Part shown: positions 26,124 through 33,413 of the stretch, in pieces | Numbering within the stretch: position 1 is the stretch's first letter | Layout of the letters: each line of letters opens with the position of its first letter | Assembly (NCBI RefSeq): GCF_000826545.1 | Contig: NZ_CDME01000015.1 | Span: forward strand, 636,207-700,206 | Direction of reading: 5' to 3' | DNA: 64,000 nt | DNA from: Kibdelosporangium sp. MJ126-NF4 | GTDB taxonomy: Bacteria; Actinomycetota; Actinomycetes; Mycobacteriales; Pseudonocardiaceae | Translations under genes and position numbers: made by a program | The notes under the pieces: generated by a model | Seen by the model: the letters and a program-made list of their open reading frames with translations, nothing else | Database searches by the model: none | What the model was told of the DNA's origin: nothing

Positions 26124-27527
26124 TCAGTCCAGGTCGTCGTGCCTCATCAGCCGCCTGCCCGCCTCGGTGATCGAACCGGACAGCGAGGGATAAACCGAGA
26201 ACGTCAGCGCGAGATGCTCGACCGTGAGCTGGTTCTGCACGGCGATCGCGATCGGCAGGATCAGCTCGCTCGCTGTGGGCGCCACCACGACACCACCGAT
26301 CACCACACCGGTGGCCGGACGGCAGAACAGCTTCACGAAGCCGCGGCGCAGTCCCTCCATTTTGGCCCGCGCGTTGGTGGCCAGCGGCAACATGATCGTG
26401 CGCGCGGGCACCTCACCGGAGTCGATGGCCTGCTGGCTGATGCCGACCGTGGCGATCTCCGGGTGCGTGAACACGTTCGCCGCGACCGTCTTGAGCCTGA
26501 TCGGCGCCACGCCCTCGCCGAGCGCGTGCCACATCGCGATCCGCCCCTGCATGCCCGCGACCGACGCCAGCATCAGCACGCCCGTGCAGTCACCGGCGGC
26601 GTACACACCGGGCACACCCGTGCGCGACACGCGGTCGACCGAGATGAACCCGCCGGGGCCGGGCTCGATACCGACCTTCTCCAGGCCGATGTCGACGGTG
26701 TTGGGAATCGAGCCGACGGTCATCAACGCGTGACTGGCCTCGATCTTCCGACCGTCCTGCAGGTGCACGACGACGCCGTCGGTCACGCGCTCGACCTTCT
26801 CGGCCCGCGCGTGCTTGTACAACGTCGTGCCTCGCTCGGAGAACGCGTCCTCCAGCACAGCCGCCGCGTCCGCGTCCTCATGCGGAAGCACACGGTCTCG
26901 GCTGGAGACCACGCTGACCTTCACACCCATCTCGGTGTAGGCCGAGGCGAACTCGGCACCCGTGACACCCGAGCCGACCACGACCAGGTGCTCGGGGAGT
27001 TCGGTCAGGTCGTACAACTGCCGCCAGTCGAGAATCCGCTCGCCGTCCGGCACCGCGCCAGGCAGCACGCGCGGGGTCGCGCCTGTCGAGATCAGGGTCA
27101 CGTCCGCCGAAAGCACCTCAGGCTCGCCGCTGTGCGGTGTCACGCCGATCCGGTGCGCGGCCATCCCTGGCTGCTCGTCGACGAACCGAGCCAAACCCGC
27201 GATCAGCCGCACGCCTTCACGCTGCAACCGCGCCCGAATGTCCGCCGACTGCGCCAGCGCCAGGCCACGAACACGCCCGTGCACCACCGGAACCTCAACG
27301 GCGGCATCCGACCCGGTGGTCCGGATCCCCAGTTCGTCGGCCTTACGGAAAGCAGAGCGCGCACCAGCCGACGCGATGAACGTCTTGGACGGGACACAGT
27401 CGTACAGCACGCACGCGCCGCCGATGCCGTCACGCTCGACAATCGTGACGTCAGCACCATGCTGAGCCGCGACAAGCGCAGCCTCGTAGCCGCCGACACC
27501 ACCACCCATGATCACGATCCGGGTCAA
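26124..27527 (-). CDS. lpdA: NAD(P)H-quinone/dihydrolipoamide dehydrogenase-like flavoprotein
   Basis: The 467-residue pyridine nucleotide-disulfide oxidoreductase has the FAD motif MGGGVGGYEAALVAAQHGAD, the redox Cys motif GGACVLYDCVPSKT (C-x4-C), the NAD motif VVVGSGVTGAEFASAY, a second FAD motif VYAAGDCTGV and a dimerisation domain. It resembles mycobacterial LpdA (Rv3303c type), a quinone reductase. TTG 27527 is chosen because AGGAGG lies 6 nt upstream. Both redox cysteines seem present, which as I recall is not the case in Rv3303c. The next gene, a TetR, is divergent. Confidence 0.87.
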   Translation of the reverse strand: MTRIVIMGGGVGGYEAALVAAQHGADVTIVERDGIGGACVLYDCVPSKTFIASAGARSAFRKADELGIRTTGSDAAVEVPVVHGRVRGLALAQSADIRARLQREGVRLIAGLARFVDEQPGMAAHRIGVTPHSGEPEVLSADVTLISTGATPRVLPGAVPDGERILDWRQLYDLTELPEHLVVVGSGVTGAEFASAYTEMGVKVSVVSSRDRVLPHEDADAAAVLEDAFSERGTTLYKHARAEKVERVTDGVVVHLQDGRKIEASHALMTVGSIPNTVDIGLEKVGIEPGPGGFISVDRVSRTGVPGVYAAGDCTGVLMLASVAGMQGRIAMWHALGEGVAPIRLKTVAANVFTHPEIATVGISQQAIDSGEVPARTIMLPLATNARAKMEGLRRGFVKLFCRPATGVVIGGVVVAPTASELILPIAIAVQNQLTVEHLALTFSVYPSLSGSITEAGRRLMRHDDLD

Positions 27528-27617
27528 CGTGTTCCTCCTGTACCGCACGATCTGATCCACGTAAACCGTACGCCGGATCGCCGCACGCCCCGCAGCCGGG
27601 AGATTCCGGCGGCTGCC

Positions 27618-27652
27618 TTGACAAATTTAATGAGCGCTCATTAAATAAAACC
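27618..27652 (+). promoter_or_regulatory. Promoter with perfect 22-bp palindromic operator
   Basis: TTGACA (27618-27623) and TTAAAT (27641-27646) are spaced by 17 nt, as for a housekeeping promoter. The AT-rich palindrome at 27625-27646 (core AATGAGCGCTCATT) is perfect over 22 bp and fills the spacer and the -10. The -10 ends 6 nt before the ATG of the TetR gene, so the mRNA should be leaderless. TetR binding here would block polymerase directly. Confidence 0.85.
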
Positions 27653-28309
27653 ATGACCGACCCTTCACCAGCAAGACGACCGGGACGTCCACCGAAGAAC
27701 TCGGAGCGGGCCACCAGGGACCTGTTGCTGGACGCGGCTCTCGAGTTGTTCGCGCGGCAGGGGTTCGCGGCCACCACGGTCCGGCAGATCGCCGCCGAGG
27801 TCGGCGTCCGGGACAGCGCGATCTACGGCCACTTCGCGGGCAAACAGGCGATCTACGACGCGCTGGTCGCGGAGGCGGGCCCAGCCTCCTTCGAGTTCCT
27901 CGACATCGACGTGGACAAGCTCGTCGAAGCAGGACCACGGCACGCGGTGCCGGACCTGGTCGCCCGGGTGATGACGGTCTGGTCCAGCGTCCGCGCCCGG
28001 CGCTTCACCAGCGTGCTGCTGCGTGAGGGCAGTGGAGCAGGCGGACTGAGCGGACTGGCGGCGGCGATCGAGGTCGCCAGAGACCGACTGAAGGAACCGT
28101 TCACGCGCTGGCAGGAAGCGGGCCAGGTCCGCCCAGACATACCCGCCCGCCAGTTGGTGTGGGAGCTGTTCGCCCCACTGCAGGTCCCCCGAATCCTGCA
28201 CCTGCACGCCGAGGCAGGCGACGACGACCTCGCCGCCGCAGGGCACATGGTCGACGAACACGTGCGGTTCTTCCTGAGCTGCGTGCTGCCGAAGGAAAGG
28301 AAAACCTGA
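27653..28309 (+). CDS. TetR-family repressor
   Basis: The 218-residue protein begins with a Pro/Arg-rich arm (ARRPGRPPKNSERATRD), then the TetR HTH (ALELFARQGFAATTVRQIAA, EVGVRDSAIYGHFAGKQAIY) and an alpha-helical ligand domain. It very likely binds the palindrome over its own promoter and controls the following metallo-beta-lactamase-fold gene, which overlaps it by one base (TGATG). The inducer is unknown. Confidence 0.92.
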   Translation: MTDPSPARRPGRPPKNSERATRDLLLDAALELFARQGFAATTVRQIAAEVGVRDSAIYGHFAGKQAIYDALVAEAGPASFEFLDIDVDKLVEAGPRHAVPDLVARVMTVWSSVRARRFTSVLLREGSGAGGLSGLAAAIEVARDRLKEPFTRWQEAGQVRPDIPARQLVWELFAPLQVPRILHLHAEAGDDDLAAAGHMVDEHVRFFLSCVLPKERKT

Positions 28310-29253
28310 TGGACCTCCCGGTCGTGCACGAGATGAGCGAACGACCACCAGGATTTCTCGCACCGAACCTCAGCCCGGCGGGCCTGCGGCTGGATCCCCG
28401 GCAACTGGCCGAAGGCGTCTACGCCCTGATGGCCAACGAGGTGCCGAAGGACAACAACGGCCTCATCGTCGGAGAAAAGGCGGCACTGGTCGTGGACGCG
28501 GGAGTCAGCCCGGACATCGGCAGACACATCCAGGAAGTCGCGGCGAGCCTGACCACCAAGCCGATCCGCCACCTGGTCAACACGACGTACCACGGAGACC
28601 ACACCTTCGGTAACACCGCGTTCAGCGACAAGGTCACGGTGTTCTCCTCACGTGTCAACAAAGCCGCGATGACAGACCTCACGGCAGAGAAGCGACTGCG
28701 CGCGGAAAGCATGTACGGCGACACCTCACTGAACACAGTGCACACCTGGCGGAAACCCGACGTGGTGTTCGACCGCTACTGCGAAATCGACCTCGGCGGC
28801 CGAACAGTCCAACTGTGGCACCTGGGCCCAGGCAACGGCGCAGGAGACACCCTCGTGCACGTACCCGACGCCAGGATCACCTTCACCGGAAACTTCGCCC
28901 TCCCAGCAGGTGCGGCACCAATGATGCTGATCGGCGACCCACTGACCTACGCCCGAAGCCTCCGAACAATGCGCGCCCAGCTCAACACAACCACGATCGT
29001 GCCAGGACACGGCCACCTCGGCCCAGCAGAGCCAGGCATAACCACCTGGATCTCCTACCTCGAAAACCTGGCCGCAGCAGTACACAAAGCCAAGCAGGCA
29101 AAAACCCCAATCGAAGCCCTGTACGAAGAACTACCCATGTGGGGAGTGGAACTACCACCGGCAGCACCGGAGCAATACGTTGCCCTGGCACGCTCACTGC
29201 ACAGGTTGAACATCCTGCTCACCTACCGCCAACTCAACGGCGCACCAGCCTGA
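28309..29253 (+). CDS. Metallo-beta-lactamase-fold protein with altered metal ligands
   Basis: The 314-residue protein has an MBL fold: LIVGEKAALVVDAGVS, NTTYHGDHTFGN, a GPGNGAGDT loop, ITFTGN and IVPGHGHLGP. Compared with the canonical HxHxDH, His, Asp, His set, residue 93 is Thr, 176 is Asn and 195 is Asn, while His95, Asp97, His98 and His234 remain. This suggests a one-metal or non-classical site; it may still hydrolyse a substrate. It is translationally coupled to TetR. Codon choice drifts toward A/C-ending codons (CCA, ACA, GCA) in the 3' half. Confidence 0.82.
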   Translation: MDLPVVHEMSERPPGFLAPNLSPAGLRLDPRQLAEGVYALMANEVPKDNNGLIVGEKAALVVDAGVSPDIGRHIQEVAASLTTKPIRHLVNTTYHGDHTFGNTAFSDKVTVFSSRVNKAAMTDLTAEKRLRAESMYGDTSLNTVHTWRKPDVVFDRYCEIDLGGRTVQLWHLGPGNGAGDTLVHVPDARITFTGNFALPAGAAPMMLIGDPLTYARSLRTMRAQLNTTTIVPGHGHLGPAEPGITTWISYLENLAAAVHKAKQAKTPIEALYEELPMWGVELPPAAPEQYVALARSLHRLNILLTYRQLNGAPA

Positions 29254-29432
29254 TGACCATCCACACCAAAGTCATCGGCTCCGGCAAACACCACGTGACA
29301 CGAGCCAATTCACAAGCGCCACCAGCAAACCCAGGCAAGCGAAGCCCAACCTCGCCTGACACCGCCAACCCACCGCCAGCCAATCACGAAACCACGACCA
29401 AGAGCCAGCGCGCAGCGCAGAGATATGGCTAG
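29254..29432. other. Non-coding A+C-rich stretch
   Basis: No convincing gene is seen. The plus strand is strikingly rich in A and C and poor in T and G, continuing a bias that begins inside the preceding gene and ends abruptly near 29430. Confidence 0.5.
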
Positions 29433-29670
29433 GTGACTCGCGCGCAAGCGCAGTCAGGGGTGCTGGCGGCTCGCGCGCCACGGTGTGCGGGGCCAGTGCT
29501 CGACCCTGAAACCGGTGGCTTGCGCGCATGCGCGGTCTGGAGTGCTGATGGCCACGCGCAAGCGCAGTCAGGCGCGCTGGTGGCTCGCGCGTATGCGCGG
29601 TCAGGGAGTGCTGGTTGGTGGCTTGCGCGCCAGCGCAGAGCAGCCCGCGCGCCAGCGCGGAGGGGTGCTT
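29433..29670. repeat. Degenerate tandem repeats, about 33 bp unit
   Basis: About seven imperfect copies of a unit near GGCTCGCGCGCAAGCGCAGTCAGGGGTGCTGGT can be read, beginning near 29435, 29468, 29517, 29550, 29582, 29620 and 29645. Each has a self-complementary GCGC-x-GCGC core, so each could fold into a small hairpin. Open frames here encode only low-complexity repeats and I do not call them genes. Confidence 0.75.
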
Positions 29671-29671
29671 C

Positions 29672-29821
29672 GGGTGTGTTCCCTTCCGTATGGCCTGGGC
29701 GCAGCCAAACCACGACGGGTCAGGAGGTCGGCCCACCCAAACCGACCCACAGCGCAGGCCCTACCGACCTCTTGACCCGTTGTGGTTTCCTCCGGCAGGC
29801 CATACGGAAGGGGACACGCCC
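29672..29821. repeat. Long imperfect inverted repeat, about 58-60 bp arms
   Basis: The left arm (29672-29731) and the right arm (29764-29821) are reverse complements with a few mismatches. Landmarks are TTCCGTATGGCCTG against CAGGCCATACGGAA, and CGGGTCAGGAGGTCGG against CCGACCTCTTGACCCG. The 32-nt spacer includes two CCCAAACCGACCCA-like pieces. It could be a structured RNA, a MITE-like element or a strong terminator. No transposase-like ORF lies inside. Confidence 0.8.
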
Positions 29822-29886
29822 GCCTCCCCGACCCACAAAAGCACTAGAACGACGAGCCTATGGCTCCAGATCCTGTGTTCCCCTTT

Positions 29887-29948
29887 TGGCGGCCTGCCGT
29901 CCGGCGAGGACCTGCTTGTCAAGACTGGCGGCCTGCCTCCCGGCGAGG
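29887..29948. repeat. Two-copy direct repeat beside the IS3 remnant
   Basis: TGGCGGCCTGCC-xx-CCGGCGAGG occurs at 29887-29909 and 29926-29948, offset by 39 nt. Its origin is unclear; it adjoins the broken end of the transposase remnant. Confidence 0.6.
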
Positions 29949-29969
29949 GGAAATCCTGAAAGCCAGCCT

Positions 29970-30121
29970 GCCATGCTCCCCGGCCGGATCGGCGATCGCG
30001 GTGGCCCGGGCGTCACGGGCATGCAAGTAACGGCACGGAAGACCTTGAGCAGCTCACACGCACGTTTGACGCCGCCGGTGGCGCTGGTGTTCTCCGCCTC
30101 AATGAACGGATACACCTTCAC
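29970..30121 (-). pseudogene. IS3-family transposase OrfB remnant, frameshifted and truncated
   Basis: From GTG 30121 the frame reads VYPFIEAENTSATGGVKRAC and ELLKVFRA, the start of an IS3-type OrfB. Near 30030 a one-base shift moves the homologous sequence to another frame (YLHARDARATAIADP), and after about 29980 the similarity ends. The DDE catalytic domain is absent. The start overlaps the orfA stop by 4 nt, the usual arrangement. Confidence 0.75.
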
Positions 30122-30432
30122 CAGGTCTCCTTGGCGAAGAAAATCGTGGCACGCTTGAGGATCTCGTTGTCCTCCCGCAGCCGACGGTTCTCCGCCCGCA
30201 ACGCCGCCAACTCCTCCCGCTCTGAGCCGGTCCGCCCATCCGACGGCGTCCCGGCGTCGAGTTCGGCCTGCCTGACCCAGGCCCGCACCGCCGTCACGGG
30301 CAGGTCGAAATCCCGCGCGACCTGCCCCAACGGCCGATCACCGCACTGGCACAACTCCACGATCTCGGCCTTGAACTCCGGCGTGAACACCCGCCGAGGT
30401 CGCCGCGACTTCTTCTTACCCACAGGCTCCAT
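30118..30432 (-). CDS. IS3-family transposase OrfA (HTH protein), element broken
   Basis: The 104-residue product has the HTH_Tnp_1 domain (RVFTPEFKAEIVELCQCGD, PVTAVRAWVRQAELDAG) and the C-terminal leucine-zipper-like stretch (ELAALRAENRRLREDNEILK) of IS3/IS911 OrfA. OrfA binds the terminal repeats and works only with OrfB, which is broken here, so transposition is not expected. ATG 30432 is chosen because it begins the conserved basic N-terminus; the frame stays open to 30483. Confidence 0.85.
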   Translation of the reverse strand: MEPVGKKKSRRPRRVFTPEFKAEIVELCQCGDRPLGQVARDFDLPVTAVRAWVRQAELDAGTPSDGRTGSEREELAALRAENRRLREDNEILKRATIFFAKETW

Positions 30433-30592
30433 GATGAACACACTCCCCAGAGGCTCGCACCCCTGATCCCAGATGCGTGTCACAACGGATCACACCCAAG
30501 TGCGACCGCAACACACCAACATCCGCAGTCGCCTCACATCGTCACAGCCACCTGGCCGAACACGAGTTCACCCGACCAAGGGGTGATGTGGG

Positions 30593-30671
30593 GCGGGAAG
30601 AACGCCACGATGGCCTCGTATGTGCCAGTAGGTCAGACCCCAGTGGGGTCGACAGTGGTCGTTCTTCCCGC
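30593..30671. terminator. Long-range hairpin with inner stem
   Basis: GCGGGAAGAAC (30593-30603) is perfectly complementary to GTTCTTCCCGC (30661-30671). Inside lies GACCCC/GGGGTC (30636-30641 with 30645-30650). It overlaps the 3' end of the small hypothetical gene and may be its terminator. Confidence 0.5.
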
Positions 30672-30902
30672 AGTGGGCAGTGTGCTCGGCAGTGGGACGC
30701 TTGGCAAGCGGATGAGGGTGTGCGTCAATGCCGTGATGTCAGGTTGCTCAGCACCCCGCCAGCCTGCCGGAACCACTTCACCGCAGGCGTCCACCGCCGC
30801 CCGAGCGGCAGCCGCCACAGACAACCCACTCCTCACAGCCTCCCAAACCCGAACCGCACACCACGAGACGACAGGGTCGGGTGGGGTGGTGGTGACGTTC
30901 AT
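30633..30902 (-). CDS. Small hypothetical protein
   Basis: The 89-residue frame starts with ATG 30902, 7 nt after a good GGGGAG. It has an Ala-rich helical middle (VRSGLSVAAAARAAVDACGE) and a Pro/Thr-rich end that partly coincides with a hairpin. Codon use is ordinary for the window but the reading frame is short and unrecognised, and it lies in an otherwise decayed region. It could be a fragment of a former gene. Confidence 0.35.
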   Translation of the reverse strand: MNVTTTPPDPVVSWCAVRVWEAVRSGLSVAAAARAAVDACGEVVPAGWRGAEQPDITALTHTLIRLPSVPLPSTLPTAGRTTTVDPTGV

Positions 30903-30961
30903 CAGGCGACTCCCCGAGCGGCATCCCGTCGGGGGATGTGTCGGGTCGCTACTCTGTCCGG

Positions 30962-31411
30962 GTGCCGCTCTATGCCGCGTACGGGTCCAACATGGATCCC
31001 AGCCAGATGCTCGAGCGAGCGCCCTACTCGCCGATGGCGGGTACCGGGTGGCTCGTCGGCTGGCGTTTGACCTTCGGAGGCGAGGACCTCAGCTGGGAAG
31101 GGGCGCTCGCCACCGTTGTCGAGGACAACGAGTCGCAGGTGTTCTGTGTGCTCTACGACGTCAGCCCCCGTGACGAATCCCGGCTGGATCGCTGGGAGGG
31201 TGCGCTGGGCCTGTACAAGAAGATCCGGCTGCGGGTGCAGACGCTGGAGGGCTCGGTTGTGGCCTGGCTCTATGTTCTCGACGCCTACGAGGGCGGTCTC
31301 CCTTCTGCGCGGTACCTGGGCGTGGTGGCCGATGCGGCCGAGGCTGCGGGTGCGCCCGCGGACTATGTGGCTGACCTGCGGATCCGGCCCTGTCAGGGCA
31401 TTGGGCCGTGA
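30962..31411 (+). CDS. Gamma-glutamylcyclotransferase-like protein
   Basis: The protein of about 149 residues starts PLYAAYGSNMDPSQMLERAP, the phosphate-binding YGSN signature of the GGCT/AIG2-like fold. It contains a conserved Glu region (SRLDRWEGALGLYKKI) and a C-terminal YLGVVADAAEAAG helix. The family converts gamma-glutamyl compounds to 5-oxoproline or acts on related amines. GTG 30962 is preferred over GTG 30938: it matches the conserved start and follows a TACTCT hexamer by 6 nt, suggesting leaderless transcription. Confidence 0.85.
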   Translation: MPLYAAYGSNMDPSQMLERAPYSPMAGTGWLVGWRLTFGGEDLSWEGALATVVEDNESQVFCVLYDVSPRDESRLDRWEGALGLYKKIRLRVQTLEGSVVAWLYVLDAYEGGLPSARYLGVVADAAEAAGAPADYVADLRIRPCQGIGP

Positions 31412-31415
31412 GGGC

Positions 31416-31844
31416 TCAGCCAGCGAGGCGGTAAGCGCCTGACAGCAGGGTCAACGCTCGTCTTCGGCCTCGGGGATCGGCTCGGGCCCTGATGCGGGCG
31501 GCGACCCGGACGGCGACGTGCTCGCGGAGATCCGGTGGGTAGCGCGCGAGACACTCCAGGGTGACCGGGGATTTGCCCCGGCAGAGCACCTCGGCCATGG
31601 CTGGTTCGATGGCAAGGACTTGCAGGTCGTGCAGGGTTTCTACGTCATGTCCGGCGACGGTGCCGTGGTGGATGGCGGTTCCGGGCTGTGAGCGGACCCG
31701 ACGCCGACCGGGGACGAGGACGTGCACGGTCCCCCGTTCGGCCGTCTGGCAGCCGTAGAGAGCCAACGCTGTGTGATGGGTGAGGACTGCGTCAGGTCCG
31801 GCGTTGCGGAGGGACTCAGCGGCTCTGGAGAGCAGATCTGTCAT
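31416..31844 (-). CDS. AbiEi-antitoxin/DUF559-like fragment
   Basis: The 142-residue protein carries the stretch AVLTHHTALALYGCQTAERG, then VPGRRRVRSQPGTAIHHG, typical of the middle domain of actinobacterial AbiEi-type antitoxin or DUF559-associated proteins. The usual N-terminal winged helix and any C-terminal nuclease domain are missing. No AbiEii-type toxin is adjacent. The GGAGG just 1 nt before ATG 31844 is too close, so the true start may be further in. It may be a degraded or shortened copy. Confidence 0.6.
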   Translation of the reverse strand: MTDLLSRAAESLRNAGPDAVLTHHTALALYGCQTAERGTVHVLVPGRRRVRSQPGTAIHHGTVAGHDVETLHDLQVLAIEPAMAEVLCRGKSPVTLECLARYPPDLREHVAVRVAARIRARADPRGRRRALTLLSGAYRLAG

Positions 31845-31909
31845 GCCTCCACGATCCCGGGAGACATGACAGGTTCGCTATCCCGACACAAACCGCCTGT
31901 GGATAACTT

Positions 31910-33175
31910 TCAGGAGGCGAGGGCCGTCAGTGCGGTGTGCACCATCACCCGGACACCGGTCAGCAGGGCGCGCTCGTCCAGCTGGAAGGTGGGTTGGTGC
32001 AGGTCACGCATGACTCCGTCGCCTGGCCACACGCCCAGCCGGGCGAAGGAGCCAGGGACGTGCTCCAGGTACCAGCCGAAGTCCTCGCCGCCGGATGACT
32101 GCTTGGTGCCCGCCAGCGCGTCCTCACCCAGCGCGGACTCGATCCCGGCACGCAGGATGGCGGTGCTCTCGCCCTCGTTGACGACCGGCGGCACGCCACG
32201 GCGGTGGTGCAGCTCGTAGCCGACGCCCAGCGGCGCCACCAAGGACTGCACCAGGCCCGCGACCAGCGGCTCCAGGTCTTCCCAGACCTCGTGGTCACCA
32301 GTACGCAGGGTGCCGCGCAGGACGCCTTCCTCAGGCACGGCGTTGGGCGCCTCACCAGCGTGCACAGCGCCCCAGACCAGCACGGTTCCGGACCGGGGAT
32401 CGACACGGCGGGACAGCAGCGCGGGCAGGCCCGTGATGACGGTGCCGAGCGCGTGCACCAGGTCGGCGGTCAGGTGCGGGCGGGAGGTGTGGCCGCCTGG
32501 CGAGGTCAGGCGCAGTTCCAGCAGGTCCGTGGCGGAGGTGATCGCGCCGACCCTGGTCCCGACCCTGCCGACCTCGACGCGCGGGTCGCAGTGCAGGCCG
32601 AAGATCCGCTCGACGCCCTTGAGCGCACCAGCCTCGATCATGTCGAGCGCGCCACCGGGCATAACCTCCTCGGCGGGCTGGAAGACCAGCCGCACCCGGC
32701 CCGGCAGCTCCGGCGCCGACGCCAGCGCGAGACCGGCCGCGAGCAGGATCGTCGTGTGCGCGTCGTGTCCACACGAATGCGCCACGCCGTCCACCCTGGA
32801 CGCGTACGGCAGCCCGGTCGCCTCGTGCAGCGGCAACGCGTCAATGTCGCCACGCAGTGCGACACAACGGTCACCGGTGCCGATGTCGCAGATCAGACCC
32901 GTTCCAGTTGGACCGATCACCGGCTGCAGACCCGCGGAGGCGAGCATCGTCGCGAGCAGCTGAGTGGTCTGGAACTCCTGCCGCGACAGCTCGGGATTTG
33001 CGTGGATGTGGCGGTACCAGGCGACGATGTCGCCGATGTTGCCCGCGAGCCAACCGTCCAACCAGGACGGGCCGCGACCGGCGCCGATGTCATCCACAGT
33101 GGGCATACTGACGCCGGAATCGGTCAGTAGCACGTCAGGATCGCCCTCCTGGGCGTGCGAGTCCAGAACAGTCAT
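31910..33175 (-). CDS. M20 family amidohydrolase
   Basis: The 421-residue protein has the M20D markers: WYRHIHANPELSRQEFQTTQ, ALRGDIDALPLHEATGLPYA, SCGHDAHTTILLAA, FQPAEEVMPGGALDM, and SSGGEDFGWYLEHVPGSF near the end. Members cleave N-acyl amino acids or related amides with a metal centre; substrates include hippurate, N-acetyl-L-amino acids and indole-3-acetyl conjugates. ATG 33175 has GGAGG 6 nt upstream. No companion operon gene is seen. Confidence 0.9.
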   Translation of the reverse strand: MTVLDSHAQEGDPDVLLTDSGVSMPTVDDIGAGRGPSWLDGWLAGNIGDIVAWYRHIHANPELSRQEFQTTQLLATMLASAGLQPVIGPTGTGLICDIGTGDRCVALRGDIDALPLHEATGLPYASRVDGVAHSCGHDAHTTILLAAGLALASAPELPGRVRLVFQPAEEVMPGGALDMIEAGALKGVERIFGLHCDPRVEVGRVGTRVGAITSATDLLELRLTSPGGHTSRPHLTADLVHALGTVITGLPALLSRRVDPRSGTVLVWGAVHAGEAPNAVPEEGVLRGTLRTGDHEVWEDLEPLVAGLVQSLVAPLGVGYELHHRRGVPPVVNEGESTAILRAGIESALGEDALAGTKQSSGGEDFGWYLEHVPGSFARLGVWPGDGVMRDLHQPTFQLDERALLTGVRVMVHTALTALAS

Positions 33176-33383
33176 GCCGCACCTCCGCGGCAGCACCACG
33201 GAAACAACCAACGAATCAGTGGTACCGGGGTTGAGCTTCAGGTTCTTGAGTGAACATCGTGCACGGTCGGCGCAACATGAGCGTCACTCGTCACCCATCC
33301 TGCCCTATCGAACTCGAGCCGGAGTGGTGGCCCAGATGATCAATCCGGCCGCCGGTAGCGCGGCTGCGCCAAACGGTTGACAG

Positions 33384-33402
33384 GATTCAGTCAGGCTGAA
33401 TC
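33384..33402. terminator. Short hairpin after the mutAB operon
   Basis: GATTCAG (33384-33390) and CTGAATC (33396-33402) form a 7-bp stem with a 5-nt loop, just past the last gene of the mutA-mutB-meaB operon. There is no T-run. The remaining gap to 33175 shows nothing recognisable. Confidence 0.4.
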
Positions 33403-33413
33403 GGCGATCAGCA

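Noticed and set aside
29433..29670. Possible CRISPR array
   Set aside because: Repeat units are degenerate with variable period, and there are no unique spacers of equal length and no cas genes in the window.
29433..30158. Long open frame on the plus strand of the repeat region
   Set aside because: Its protein is a low-complexity product of the tandem repeats (recurring Ala/Arg/Ser/Gly), with no homology-like pattern and a frame that crosses the IS3 remnant.
30583..31173. Plus-strand frame overlapping the start of the cyclotransferase gene
   Set aside because: It overlaps a well-supported gene in a different frame and encodes no recognisable domain.
33176..33413. A riboswitch for cobalamin near the mutase genes
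   Set aside because: The gap is downstream of the operon, and the upstream region of mutA (38667-38747) is too short and shows no B12-box-like sequence.
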